The notes beneath the pieces were generated by a model that made no database searches, was not told the DNA's origin, and worked only from the letters and a program-made list of their open reading frames with translations. The position numbers and the translations under genes were made by a program. Source: Opitutaceae bacterium (GTDB lineage Bacteria; Verrucomicrobiota; Verrucomicrobiia; Opitutales; Opitutaceae). Taken from it: a stretch of DNA of 56,737 nt. This document shows, one piece after another, positions 29,008 through 37,987 of the stretch (its first letter is position 1; each line of letters opens with the position of its first letter). The stretch spans positions 1-56,737 of the forward strand of contig JAPKDW010000002.1 in the NCBI GenBank assembly GCA_028822375.1, in the 5' to 3' direction.

Positions 29008-29424
29008 CTACGCGAAAATTTCGTCGTCCTTGAAAAAACGCTTCAATTCAGCAGCAGACGTTTCCGGTCCATCCGACGCATGAACGACGTTGCGCATCAT
29101 ATCCGTACCGAAATCGCCACGGATCGTTCCCGCAGGAGCTTTCGTAGAGTCCGTTGGTCCCAACAGATCGCGAACGCGCTGAATGACATTATCGCCTTGT
29201 AAGGCCACCATAATTACGGACCTCGAGCTCATGAAAGCCTCGATGTCCGGGAAAAATGGTAAATTCGCCACGTGAGCGTAATGCTCGCGCAAAATCGGAG
29301 ACTCCAATCGAGTCATCTTTGTAGCCACGATCGAAAAGCCTTCGCTTTCGAACCGTTGCAATACTTTGCCTGCGAGCCCCTGCTCCATGCAGTCAGGCTT
29401 TAGAATGATGAATGTTTTTTCCAT
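29008..29424 (-). CDS. ndk: Nucleoside diphosphate kinase
   Basis: Ndk transfers the gamma-phosphate of ATP to other nucleoside diphosphates. MEKTFIILKPDCMEQGLAGK opens the fold. MVALQGDNVIQRVRDLLGPT and RGDFGTDMMRNVVHASDGPE follow, the latter carrying the catalytic histidine (NVVHASD). 138 residues is the standard length. It is convergent with comM and lies 58 bp downstream of fabF. Confidence 0.95.
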   Translation of the reverse strand: MEKTFIILKPDCMEQGLAGKVLQRFESEGFSIVATKMTRLESPILREHYAHVANLPFFPDIEAFMSSRSVIMVALQGDNVIQRVRDLLGPTDSTKAPAGTIRGDFGTDMMRNVVHASDGPETSAAELKRFFKDDEIFA

Positions 29425-29482
29425 CGAATTGAATTCGTTTATGAAAATGCGAGATAGCTTATCTATCGTCGTCTTTAAAGGA

Positions 29483-30733
29483 TCAGTACGCCTTAAAAAT
29501 CAATGACGCGTTTTGCCCGCCAAAACCGAGACTATTGCTCATCGCGACAGATAATTTCGCTTCCCGAGCTTCATTCGGCACGTAGTCCAAATCACAATCC
29601 GGATCCGGAGTCTGGTAATTCATAGTCGGCGCGATGCTATCGGTTTGCAGCATCCGAACGCAGGCCACGCTTTCCACGCCGCCTGCAGCTCCGAGCAAAT
29701 GGCCCGTCATCGACTTGGTCGAACTCATTGGAATACTCTTGGAACGCTCTCCAAAGAGACTCTTCACTGCCAGCGTTTCGAACTTGTCGTTATACGGCGT
29801 AGAGGTTCCGTGAGCATTGATGTAGTCAATCTCTTCGGCATTTACTTTTCCGGAAGTCATCGCTCGCTTCATCGCTCCGATTAAGCCTTTGCCTTCCGGA
29901 TGCGGAGCAGTGATGTGATTCGCGTCGCAAGACGCTCCATAGCCTACTAGCTCGCAAAGAATTTCCGCTCCACGCTTTTGAGCGTGTTCTAAAGTCTCCA
30001 ATACCACGACTCCTGCTCCTTCGCCCATCACGAAACCATCTCGGTTCGCGTCGAATGGCCGACTAGCATGCTTTGGATCGTCGTTGTTTCTCGTCATCGC
30101 TTTCATGGAGCAAAAGCCCGAGTAGCTAAGCCCTGTAATGGTTGCCTCGCTTCCGCCTGCAATCATCACATCCGCTTCGCCTAAACGCAGCGTCTTAAGC
30201 GATTCGCCGATTGCATGAGCTCCCGTTGCGCAAGCGCTGACAATCGAGAAATTCGGTCCCATAGCGCCAAGCTCGATCCCGATCACTCCCGAAGCCATGT
30301 TCGAAATAAGCGCCGGAATCATGAAAGGAGAAACCTTGCGTGGTCCGCCTTCGATCAGCTTTCGGCAATTCTTCTCGATGGTATCCATACCGCCGATTCC
30401 CGAGCCGAGAAAAACGCCCACTCGATCAGGATCTTCTTGATCCATGTCCAAGCCTGCATTCGCAACCGCTTCCTTACTGGCAGCAAAAGCGAAGTGCACG
30501 AAACGATCGTTCCGTCGAACGGCTTTCGGGTCCATGTAATTCGTCGCGTCGAAATCCTTGATTTCGCCACCGATTTTACAGGTGAATTTTTCCGTATCAA
30601 AGGCCTCGACCTTACTGATACCATTCTTGCCATCGAGGAGTCCTTGGAAAAAGGAATCAACATCCAGTCCGATAGGAGTGATCGCCCCTAGGCCGGTAAC
30701 AACTACACGTTGGCTGTCCGCCAGATCAGTCAT
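29483..30733 (-). CDS. fabF: 3-oxoacyl-ACP synthase II
   Basis: FabF elongates acyl-ACP by condensation with malonyl-ACP. The start RVVVTGLGAITPIGLDVDSF is typical. The catalytic triad is in SIVSACATGAHAIGE (Cys), INAHGTSTPYND (His) and STKSMTGHLLGAAGG (His). The C-terminus is NSLGFGGQNASLIF. Length (416) is normal. It follows acpP and fabG on the same strand in the classical fabG-acpP-fabF order. Confidence 0.97.
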   Translation of the reverse strand: MTDLADSQRVVVTGLGAITPIGLDVDSFFQGLLDGKNGISKVEAFDTEKFTCKIGGEIKDFDATNYMDPKAVRRNDRFVHFAFAASKEAVANAGLDMDQEDPDRVGVFLGSGIGGMDTIEKNCRKLIEGGPRKVSPFMIPALISNMASGVIGIELGAMGPNFSIVSACATGAHAIGESLKTLRLGEADVMIAGGSEATITGLSYSGFCSMKAMTRNNDDPKHASRPFDANRDGFVMGEGAGVVVLETLEHAQKRGAEILCELVGYGASCDANHITAPHPEGKGLIGAMKRAMTSGKVNAEEIDYINAHGTSTPYNDKFETLAVKSLFGERSKSIPMSSTKSMTGHLLGAAGGVESVACVRMLQTDSIAPTMNYQTPDPDCDLDYVPNEAREAKLSVAMSNSLGFGGQNASLIFKAY

Positions 30734-30816
30734 AAATACGTCTCGCGAGGTATGGGTCGCTTGAAAGCGAGTTCAAGCGACTCGTTACTTAAAATTTTAA
30801 AACGCCTTAGAGCGCG

Positions 30817-31077
30817 TTACGCTCCGGCCTTTTCTTTGATGTAGGAAACGGTGTCTCCAACAGTCTGTAGCTTTTCCGCGTCAGACTCAGGGATTTCTCC
30901 GTTTATTTCGTCTTTGAACTCTTCTTCGAAGGCCATAATCAACTCGACGGTGTCGAGCGAATCCGCGCCTAGATCATCCAGGAAGGATGCTTCCGGCGTG
31001 ATCTGCTCTTCGTTAACGTTGAGCTGGTTTACGATGATCTCTGAGACTCTTTGTTCGATGCTTTTTTCGTCAGCCAT
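30817..31077 (-). CDS. acpP: Acyl carrier protein
   Basis: This acidic 86-residue four-helix carrier is for fatty acid synthesis. The 4'-phosphopantetheine serine is in [20 protein letters not shown]. It sits between fabG (41 bp upstream) and fabF, and ends SYIKEKAGA. Confidence 0.97.
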   Translation of the reverse strand: MADEKSIEQRVSEIIVNQLNVNEEQITPEASFLDDLGADSLDTVELIMAFEEEFKDEINGEIPESDAEKLQTVGDTVSYIKEKAGA

Positions 31078-31118
31078 TTTGAAGACAGTTTAGATAATAA
31101 ATTTGATCTGAGGAGGGA

Positions 31119-31865
31119 TCACATAGCCATGCCGCCGTCAACGGTAAAAACTTGGCCTGTGATATAATTAGCTTCTTCCGATGCCAGGTATGACACCATG
31201 TTGGCAATATCATTCGCTTCACCCATTCGTTTCAAGGGAATAAACGGAAGAATTTTATCAATAGCCGCCGCCGCTATTCTGGCGGTCATGTCGGTCTTTA
31301 TAAAACCAGGAGCGACACAGTTGGCCGTAACATTGCGAGAAGCCAATTCCTTCGCCAAACTTTTCGTAAATCCAATCATACCAGCCTTGGCAGCTGCGTA
31401 GTTGGTTTGCCCTGCATTTCCCATGATCCCGGAAATCGAAGTGATGTTTATCACGCGGCCCCAACGCTTGCGCGTCATCGGACGAGCCAAGCCTTTCACC
31501 CAATAGAAACAGCTATTGAGGTTTGTATCGATCACACTAGTCCAATCGTCTTCGCTCATGCGAAAAAGAAGATTGTCCTTCGTGATTCCCGCGTTGTTGA
31601 CCAAAATATCGATATTGTCGTATTCGTTCAGCAATTCCTCGCTCGCCGCTGCGACGGCTACAGGATCCGCAACGTCTACTGCTTTAGCGACTGCCTTGCC
31701 TCCCGCTGCATTGATAGCTTCGGCAGCGGAACCGCACGACGATTCCGAATACGAAACGCAAATTACGGTAACTCCCGCTTTCCCCAATGCTTCGGCAATC
31801 GCGCGACCGATTCCTCGACCTGCCCCGGTGACTAAAGCGACTTTATTATCAAAGGTTAAACTCAT
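31119..31865 (-). CDS. fabG: 3-oxoacyl-ACP reductase
   Basis: FabG is an NADPH-dependent short-chain dehydrogenase that reduces 3-oxoacyl-ACP. The nucleotide motif is ALVTGAGRGIGRAIAEAL, NNAGIT stabilises the fold, and the catalytic Ser-Tyr-Lys are in NITSISGIMGNAGQTNYAAA followed by KAG. The C-terminus YITGQVFTVDGGMAM is canonical. I start at ATG 31865 (MSLTFDNKVALVTGAG); the track start 22 codons upstream has no counterpart in the family. It is the first gene of the fabG-acpP-fabF unit, whose promoter should lie in the gap before the divergent pseudouridine synthase gene. Confidence 0.95.
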   Translation of the reverse strand: MSLTFDNKVALVTGAGRGIGRAIAEALGKAGVTVICVSYSESSCGSAAEAINAAGGKAVAKAVDVADPVAVAAASEELLNEYDNIDILVNNAGITKDNLLFRMSEDDWTSVIDTNLNSCFYWVKGLARPMTRKRWGRVINITSISGIMGNAGQTNYAAAKAGMIGFTKSLAKELASRNVTANCVAPGFIKTDMTARIAAAAIDKILPFIPLKRMGEANDIANMVSYLASEEANYITGQVFTVDGGMAM

Positions 31866-32128
31866 TGCTACGTGTTTTATGAATGCTTTGCCCGCATGCT
31901 CCTTATTTCGGGCTACGAGATAACAGTTCAATCCACCCTGATCTGCTTAGGCAATGCTAGTTTTTCGCGAATTTCTTATTCCCGCCAGTCTTGCACTTGC
32001 CCTAAGCCAAGCTCTCGCTCTTTATCTTGATTCGCTGGACTCCTTCACGCTGCTTCAAAAGCAGGATTTTCTGTAACAAAGGAATTGCGTACCGACACAG
32101 CACTCACAGGATCAGCCACTTTTTCAAG

Positions 32129-32881
32129 ATGCCATCACCAGATAATCTACTGCGTCTCCAAAAATTCCTAGCCGACATGGGTATTTGCTCTCGACGGACA
32201 GCTGAAACGTTCATCCGAAACGGTGACGTTTCCGTCAATGGCAAGATCGCGCAAATCGGAGACAAGATAAACCCGGAAGTCGACGAAGTCGTTTACGAAG
32301 GCCAAAGAGTACGCAATCGCAAGCACGGCCAAATGGTCTTCGCCCTCAACAAGCCCAAAGGATTCATCTGCAGCAACGACGATCCGCACAACGATCGCAC
32401 CGTTTTCGACCTGATTCCCAAAGACTATGCCTCGCTTCGCCTCTTTTGCGCGGGTCGCCTAGATAAAGACAGCGAAGGACTCGTCATATTAACCAATGAC
32501 GGAGAACTGGCGAATCAGCTTATGCATCCTTCCAACCTGGTCGTTAAACGCTATCAAGTTTCGCTCAAACAACCCTACCCGAAGAACAAGTTCAACAAGC
32601 TCATCAAAGGCGTGGTCTTCGAAGGCGAGCGAATGAAAATCGAAAAAGCCGCCTTGCTCGGCAACCAAGCCCACGATGCATCGAAAGAAATCGACGTGTG
32701 GATGCACCACGGAAAAAAGCGCGAAATCCGTAATCTCTTCATGGTCCTCGGCTACGACGTCCAACGTCTAAAGCGCTACCAAATCGGCAAATTCAATATC
32801 AAAGGCATGCCCAAAGGCGCAGGCGTAATTTTGCAGAAACCCGATATTCAAAAACTCTTCAAGACCGACGAAAGCCTATGA
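32129..32881 (+). CDS. rRNA pseudouridine synthase, RsuA/RluB family
   Basis: An N-terminal S4 RNA-binding domain (RLQKFLADMGICSRRTAETF, GDVSVNGKIAQIGDKI) is joined to a pseudouridine synthase domain with the catalytic Asp in FCAGRLDKDSEGLVILTNDG and a VWMHHGKKREIRNLF motif. It isomerises a specific uridine in rRNA, RluB (23S) or RsuA (16S) type; the target is not decidable by eye. I start at ATG 32129, because MPSPDNLLRLQKFL leads straight into the S4 domain. Its stop overlaps the next gene's start by 4 bp. Confidence 0.9.
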   Translation: MPSPDNLLRLQKFLADMGICSRRTAETFIRNGDVSVNGKIAQIGDKINPEVDEVVYEGQRVRNRKHGQMVFALNKPKGFICSNDDPHNDRTVFDLIPKDYASLRLFCAGRLDKDSEGLVILTNDGELANQLMHPSNLVVKRYQVSLKQPYPKNKFNKLIKGVVFEGERMKIEKAALLGNQAHDASKEIDVWMHHGKKREIRNLFMVLGYDVQRLKRYQIGKFNIKGMPKGAGVILQKPDIQKLFKTDESL

Positions 32882-33630
32882 AATTTTCACGATTGCTTCA
32901 ATCCCTCGCTCTTCTCGCGCTAGCTGGATTCTGCCAAGCGGCAAGCGCTCAACAATCGATCAACGTCCACCTGGAGCCAAACGGCAAATCCACCCTTATC
33001 GGCAAACTGGATTCGCGCTCGCTCGCGGTGAATGCCGAATGGCCAAAAAACCGGGACGCTGTCTCCAATTGGCAGCCCATCTACTACAGAGGAGAGTTTC
33101 TCGTGTATTTGGATAGCTATGATCTCGGTAAAAACAACGCGCCAGTTCCCGGCTCGAAGTACTTATTAGGCCCATCGAAAAGCGCTCCTGTACTCGCGAT
33201 CGCTACGGACGAAGACCAGGCAGAGATCATCACGATCGACCCGCGCTACTGTCACATAAATTTGGGAACCATCGTTCTTGGATATATCGAAGACGACGCG
33301 GCTGTCGCGCCCGCAGCGCCACCAATGACAAAGCCCATCGTCGCGCCCACTCAACGCATAGCGTTTCCAAGGGCAAACGACGCAATCAAGACCTTTGAGG
33401 GGATTCTCGTTTCAACCACTTCATTCGAATCCAATCGAAATGGCTACCGTTTCAAGCTCATCGACACCGACAATAAAACAATCGCATTCGTCGACCCAAG
33501 CAGCTTGCCTGAATACCTGATTTTTACCGATTACATAAACGCCAAAACCATCGCTACCGGAAAGTTGAAACCCGGTTCCGACGAGGGCGATCTCATCCTA
33601 AACCTTCAAAGCTTAAAAAAGAAACATTAG
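32878..33630 (+). CDS. Secreted hypothetical protein
   Basis: A clear Sec signal peptide (FSRLLQSLALLALAGFCQAASA) precedes about 225 residues with no family I recognise. The mature part has two likely beta-rich domains, one with SINVHLEPNGKSTLIGKLDS and WQPIYYRGEFLVYLDSYD, then FEGILVSTTSFESNRNGYRF, joined by an Ala/Pro linker (VAPAAPPMTKPIVAP). The first domain vaguely suggests an SH3-like periplasmic fold. It is translationally coupled to the pseudouridine synthase by an ATGA overlap and precedes folD by about 40 bp. Confidence 0.75.
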   Translation: MKFSRLLQSLALLALAGFCQAASAQQSINVHLEPNGKSTLIGKLDSRSLAVNAEWPKNRDAVSNWQPIYYRGEFLVYLDSYDLGKNNAPVPGSKYLLGPSKSAPVLAIATDEDQAEIITIDPRYCHINLGTIVLGYIEDDAAVAPAAPPMTKPIVAPTQRIAFPRANDAIKTFEGILVSTTSFESNRNGYRFKLIDTDNKTIAFVDPSSLPEYLIFTDYINAKTIATGKLKPGSDEGDLILNLQSLKKKH

Positions 33631-33671
33631 GGTTTTCAACGAAGCCATTTTCGACATAGCTAGAGTCCGAA

Positions 33672-34544
33672 ATGAAAGCAATCAACGGCAAACAGATAGC
33701 GAGCGACATTGTTGACGAGCTCACCGCTAAAACAGCCTCCATCCAAGGACCCAAACCGTGCATAGCGTTCATTCGCGTAGGAGAGGACCCTGCATCGGTA
33801 TCTTACGTTCGAGGGAAGAATCGGACCGCCGAGAAAATCGGAATAACCCCTCTGCTTTTCGCATTCGAAGATTCGATTTCCCAGGAAACGCTCGACGCTA
33901 AAATCGACGAGCTCAATGCCGACGCTTCGGTTAACGGCATTCTCATCCAATCTCCTCTTCCCTCCCACCTCGACGAGCAATCTGCATTCAACCGCATTGA
34001 TCCCAACAAAGATGTCGATGGATTTCACGTGATCAACGCAGGTCGCGTAGTACAGGAGGATTCCGCCGGATTCGTTTCGTGCACGCCCGCCGGTATCATC
34101 GAAATTTGCCAACGCGAAGGCATAAGCCTCGAAGGCAAGCATGTTGTCGTGATCGGCCGCAGTCTAATCGTCGGTAAGACCTTTGCTCTACTGGCCATGC
34201 AAAACGGGCCGCAGGCAAATGCGACCGTCACGGTTTGCCACTCGCGTACGCGCAACCTAAAGGAAATCACCCGTCAGGCAGACGTATTAGTCGCGGCAAT
34301 CGGACGTCCCGAAATGGTAACCGGTGACATGATCAAAGACGGCGCAGTCGTTATAGATGTCGGGATAAACCGCGTCGAAGACGCATCCAAGAAAAAAGGA
34401 TACAAGCTCGTTGGCGACGTCAACTTCGCCGAGGCCGAACCCATCGCTTCCCGAATCACTCCTGTTCCAGGAGGAGTTGGCCCCATGACCGTCGCTATGC
34501 TCATGAAAAATACCGTTAAAGCCTACGAACTTCAAAACTCCTAA
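33672..34544 (+). CDS. folD: Methylenetetrahydrofolate dehydrogenase / cyclohydrolase
   Basis: The bifunctional enzyme interconverts 5,10-methylene- and 10-formyl-tetrahydrofolate with NADP. Seen motifs are [20 protein letters not shown] (catalytic Tyr and Lys), [41 protein letters not shown] and the C-terminal [20 protein letters not shown]. The usual form of the third-from-last motif is GRSxIVGKP; here a Thr replaces the Pro. 290 residues is normal. Confidence 0.96.
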   Translation: MKAINGKQIASDIVDELTAKTASIQGPKPCIAFIRVGEDPASVSYVRGKNRTAEKIGITPLLFAFEDSISQETLDAKIDELNADASVNGILIQSPLPSHLDEQSAFNRIDPNKDVDGFHVINAGRVVQEDSAGFVSCTPAGIIEICQREGISLEGKHVVVIGRSLIVGKTFALLAMQNGPQANATVTVCHSRTRNLKEITRQADVLVAAIGRPEMVTGDMIKDGAVVIDVGINRVEDASKKKGYKLVGDVNFAEAEPIASRITPVPGGVGPMTVAMLMKNTVKAYELQNS

Positions 34545-34587
34545 GATACTCTATCACGATCGCTATCTATCCCCTTCCAACGGAACA

Positions 34588-35715
34588 ATGACCAAGTCAC
34601 AGAATCCCACTCGGATCATCCTAGTTGTCGACGATGAACCCGTAAACGTCCAGCTCCTCAAACGAAAACTCGAATGGGACGGCATGAAGGTACTGACGGC
34701 TAGCAACGGGCAAGCTTGCCTGGATATCGCCAAAGCCGAGGAGCCCGATCTCATCCTACTTGACGTAATGATGCCAGGGATGGACGGCTTAGAAGTCTGT
34801 CAAAAACTTCGCGAGAACGAACTAACCAAAGGAATTCCCGTCATATTCGTGACCGCTCAGAATTCTAAGGAAGGTAAACTTGAAGGACTCCAAGCCGGAG
34901 CCGTAGACTACATCACCAAGCCGATCGACATCGAGGAAACCACGGCACGCGTTCGTGCTCAATTGAAATACCTCGCGATCAATCAAGAGAACGTCGAACT
35001 CACGCGTCGCCTCGGAGAATCCCGACGCACCGCCGCTGTCGGAGCGCTCACTCAAGGTATTGCTCACAATCTGAACAATATGCTCGGTGTCGTTATGGGC
35101 TATTTGGAATTAGCCAAGGCGAATAGCGGTGATCCCGAAAAGGTTTTAAAGAACATCGACCGAGTCGAAAATGCAGGCAATCGAATCGTTGGCATCATCA
35201 AACAGCTCAGCACCGTCGCCTTCACTACTCGACTCGCCCTACATAGCATGTCAGTCAATCGCCTGATCACCGGCAGCATTCACCGAGCCCAAGAGAAAGT
35301 CGGCGAAAACTTCTCCGTAACGGTGCTCAACGACATCAAAGAAAAAACGATTCGAACCAACATCGAAGCCTTTGAAGACGCGCTCTCCAAACTACTCATC
35401 AACGCATGGGAAAGCTATGATTCCAGTAGCGTGGCAAAACCTATTTATTTGCGATCGAAAACGCTCGAAGACGGCTCGGCGCTCGAATTCATAATCGAAG
35501 ACCAAGGAAGCGGGATCGACCCTGAAATCGAAGACAACATGTTCGAGCCGTTCGTCAGCACGAAGAATACCGTAGGTGTCGGCATGGGGCTGACCATTGC
35601 GCGTCACGCAATTCGCACGCTCGGCGGCGAGGTTTACATTCAACCCGGCGCTCAACGAGGAGCCGTCGTCACCTTCGATCACCCTCTAACAAAAGAAACG
35701 AATTCCCATACATGA
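34588..35715 (+). CDS. Receiver-first soluble histidine kinase
   Basis: A CheY-like receiver domain comes first (ILVVDDEPVNVQLLKRKLEW, phosphoaccepting Asp in ILLDVMMPGMDGLEV, Lys in YITKPID). A helical segment with TQGIAHNLNNMLGVVMGYLE follows, the AHxLNN form of the H-box, and then an ATPase domain (LLINAWESYD, IEDQGSGIDPEIEDNMFEPF, GVGMGLTIARHAIRTLGG). There is no membrane segment, so an upstream kinase probably phosphorylates the receiver and controls this kinase. Its stop overlaps the proC start (ATGA), but a functional link to proline synthesis is not evident. Confidence 0.85.
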   Translation: MTKSQNPTRIILVVDDEPVNVQLLKRKLEWDGMKVLTASNGQACLDIAKAEEPDLILLDVMMPGMDGLEVCQKLRENELTKGIPVIFVTAQNSKEGKLEGLQAGAVDYITKPIDIEETTARVRAQLKYLAINQENVELTRRLGESRRTAAVGALTQGIAHNLNNMLGVVMGYLELAKANSGDPEKVLKNIDRVENAGNRIVGIIKQLSTVAFTTRLALHSMSVNRLITGSIHRAQEKVGENFSVTVLNDIKEKTIRTNIEAFEDALSKLLINAWESYDSSSVAKPIYLRSKTLEDGSALEFIIEDQGSGIDPEIEDNMFEPFVSTKNTVGVGMGLTIARHAIRTLGGEVYIQPGAQRGAVVTFDHPLTKETNSHT

Positions 35716-36512
35716 TAACCGGATTTATTGGAGCGGGCAATCTAGCCAGAGCAATTGTTATCGGACTGCTGGATAAGCGCGTCCTAAGCCCAAACGAGCT
35801 GCTCTGCGTCTCAGGCTCCGGAGCAACCGCGCAAGCGCTTTCTCAGGAAACCGGTATCGGTCTCGCTTCTTCTAGAATCGATCTGCTCGAACGCGCTCAA
35901 ACCGTCGTGCTGGCATTCAAACCCCAGCATTTGGATACGATCACGAAAGAGGAAAGCGCAGCCTCTCAAAACAGCCTCGTCATTTCCGTTCTAGCCGGAC
36001 GAACTCTTGAGTCTCTTCAAGCAGCATTTCCCAATGCGCGAAACGTTGTCAGAGTCATGCCCAACACGCCTTCGCGGATCGGCAAAGGCGTCAGCGCTTT
36101 CTGTTTCCAAAAGACTCCAAGCGACGAAGACCGTCAACTCGTAGAAGATCTCCTTGGAGCGTTGGGAACCTGCTACGAAGTCCAAGAATCGCAGATGCAT
36201 ATAGTCACCGCTGTCAGCGGTTGCGGTCCTGCCGTCTTTTTCCAATTCATCGATTACATTGCTCAAGCCGCCGAAAAACGCGGCCTCGAGCGCGACCTCG
36301 CTGCGACCTTGGCCATCGAAACGGGATTAGGCTCACTACAACTGATGGCTCAAAGCAATCAGGCGCCATCCCAACTAGTTAAGGAAGTCGTTTCTCCAAA
36401 TGGAGTGACCCATGCGCTTCTCACTAGCCTCGGCGATAGCGATTGGTCCAACATTATCGATACCGCGATGGAAGCAGCAGTGAACCGATCGACCGAACTC
36501 TCGAAGGCTTAA
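35712..36512 (+). CDS. proC: Pyrroline-5-carboxylate reductase
   Basis: ProC reduces pyrroline-5-carboxylate to proline with NAD(P)H. The N-terminal Rossmann motif is TGFIGAGNLARAIVIGLL, followed by VLAFKPQHLDTI, RVMPNTPSRIGKGVSAF and the substrate-binding TAVSGCGPAVFFQFIDYIAQ. The C-terminus has LVKEVVSPNGVTHALLTSL. Length (266) is normal. It is the last plus-strand gene before a large inverted repeat. Confidence 0.95.
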   Translation: MITGFIGAGNLARAIVIGLLDKRVLSPNELLCVSGSGATAQALSQETGIGLASSRIDLLERAQTVVLAFKPQHLDTITKEESAASQNSLVISVLAGRTLESLQAAFPNARNVVRVMPNTPSRIGKGVSAFCFQKTPSDEDRQLVEDLLGALGTCYEVQESQMHIVTAVSGCGPAVFFQFIDYIAQAAEKRGLERDLAATLAIETGLGSLQLMAQSNQAPSQLVKEVVSPNGVTHALLTSLGDSDWSNIIDTAMEAAVNRSTELSKA

Positions 36513-36523
36513 CCCCCGAGAGA

Positions 36524-36655
36524 AGTCTCTAATAGACTGTTTTAAACAGTCAGTGTAGGAGCGGGTTTATCCCGCGATTTTTCGTTTTTATTGATATAGA
36601 CGCATTATCGCGGGGTAAACCCGCTCCTACAATTAAACAGTCCCCACTAGAGACT
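36524..36655. repeat. REP/BIME-like inverted repeat between convergent genes
   Basis: Two arms of about 50 bases face each other across a 28-base spacer (arms about 36524-36578 and 36607-36655). The core is TGTAGGAGCGGGTTTATCCC then GCGAT, whose reverse complement recurs as ATCGCGGGGTAAACCCGCTC then CTACA with one mismatch. Outside the core both arms continue with ACTGTTT and AGTCTCTA, imperfectly matched. The outer edge reaches the stop codon of the CcoP-like gene. The core strikingly resembles Pseudomonas-type REP sequences (GTGGGAGCGGGC...CCCGCGA). It may also serve as a bidirectional terminator for proC and the cco genes. Confidence 0.85.
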
Positions 36656-37325
36656 ATTGAAAGTAGGAACCAAGTTCCTCGGCAGACCAAGGTGCTCGAT
36701 CGCCAATTGCACCACGCACTGCAGCAACGTCGTCCTTCGTCACTTCACTGCTTTCGTTGCCCCAACTCTTACGAATATAAGTTACCACCCCAGCGATTTC
36801 GTGATCCTTAAGACCGCCGCCGTAAGCAGCCATGTTGCCATTGTACTCATTACCTTTTACGGTAACCGGTCCCACAAGACCCGCTAAGAGAACCTTTGTG
36901 GTCAATGTAGAATCTTCAATCGTTACGTATTCAGAACCAGCAAGTGGCGGGAACTGGCCAGGAAGACCTTCGCCATTCGCTTGGTGACAACCCACGCAAG
37001 CCATCTTCGTGTAGAGACTTTCGCCGATTGCGTAGTAATCATAGACGATCGGCCCTCTAGGACGCTCGAGCCAATTATTGTACAACGCAATATCCGAACG
37101 CTCGTGCAGATACATCTGCGGATTTTGCTCGCCCATGTAGCGGCGTTGATAGAACCAGCCGAAAATAAAAATTACGGTCAACGCGATAGCGGTCGTGAAC
37201 AGAACGGGCGATGCTACGAAAAACGGTTCGCGACGAATTCGCGTGTGCGTTTTTAGGATACTCTCGTCACTCGCGAGACTTTCGTCTATTCCTGAAATAT
37301 TGTGGTTTTGCGATTCGTCACTCAT
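36654..37325 (-). CDS. CcoP-like membrane cytochrome c, single heme
   Basis: The 223-residue protein has a cytoplasmic N-terminus, one TM helix (about residues 37-57, FVASPVLFTTAIALTVIFIF) and a periplasmic class I cytochrome c domain. Its heme site is C110-VGC-H114 (YTKMACVGCHQANGEGLPG), and the likely Met ligand is in GNMAAYGGGLKDHEI. It occupies the ccoP position after ccoN and ccoO, but canonical CcoP has two CxxCH sites and this protein has one. It is expected to carry electrons beside the ligand-free CcoN-like subunit. The start overlaps the ccoO stop (TAATG), and the stop lies in the outer arm of the inverted repeat. Confidence 0.85.
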   Translation of the reverse strand: MSDESQNHNISGIDESLASDESILKTHTRIRREPFFVASPVLFTTAIALTVIFIFGWFYQRRYMGEQNPQMYLHERSDIALYNNWLERPRGPIVYDYYAIGESLYTKMACVGCHQANGEGLPGQFPPLAGSEYVTIEDSTLTTKVLLAGLVGPVTVKGNEYNGNMAAYGGGLKDHEIAGVVTYIRKSWGNESSEVTKDDVAAVRGAIGDRAPWSAEELGSYFQ

Positions 37326-37987
37326 TACTTCGCATTCTCCAACGCTGCCGTTAATTCCTCCAACATTACGTCCTTGGACTTTGGCGCTTCTTTCAAATCG
37401 TAAGTCACTTTAAGACTCTTCATGTACGCGACCAAAGCTTCTGCCTTACGCGATGGGATAACTTCGTATCCGTCCGCCACTGCGTATTCAGCAGACAACT
37501 TCAAAGCGCGATTCGTCGGCTCGCCAACGATTTCTCTCGTTTCGAATAAAAACGGCATACTCGGCATATTCGAGCCTTTCGACGTGATTTGCGGGTTATA
37601 AAAATGAAGCAAATGCCACTCCCTATCAGATCGACGTTGGCCAACATTCGAAAGATCTGGCCCCAGACGAGTGTTTCCGATGAGAGCTGGCGTTTGGTCA
37701 ATGTAATCACGAGCAACTGATTGACGTTCACCCCAACCGCGCTGCAAATCGAAACCAGACGAGACGCGTACCTGCTGTGTATGGCAAGCGATGCATCCAA
37801 ACTCTTGATACACCAGTTTACCTTGGGCCGCGCCACCCTTGGCGTTCATCGGCAGTCGCCCGCCTTGTTCCGCATCGAAAATCGGAGACAAGTGACCGCT
37901 CTCTTGAATTGGCTTATTGATTACCAACGCCCACGTTAAGGACAGGATAATAAAGACGCCTAGAAAAATGAAAGGGCCGCGATTCAT
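37325..37987 (-). CDS. ccoO: CcoO-like mono-heme cytochrome c subunit
   Basis: This 220-residue protein has an N-terminal TM anchor (FIFLGVFIILSLTWALVI) and one c-type heme site, C65-IAC-H69, in the CcoO hallmark context GCIACHTQQVR. RLGPDLSNVGQRRSDREWHL and HFYNPQITSKGSNMPSMPF follow, the latter giving the Met ligand region, as in true CcoO. It ends with VAYMKSLKVTYDL. It overlaps ccoN by ATGA. In cbb3 oxidases CcoO receives electrons and passes them to CcoN heme b. Here CcoN lacks that heme, so the electron acceptor must differ. Confidence 0.88.
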   Translation of the reverse strand: MNRGPFIFLGVFIILSLTWALVINKPIQESGHLSPIFDAEQGGRLPMNAKGGAAQGKLVYQEFGCIACHTQQVRVSSGFDLQRGWGERQSVARDYIDQTPALIGNTRLGPDLSNVGQRRSDREWHLLHFYNPQITSKGSNMPSMPFLFETREIVGEPTNRALKLSAEYAVADGYEVIPSRKAEALVAYMKSLKVTYDLKEAPKSKDVMLEELTAALENAK

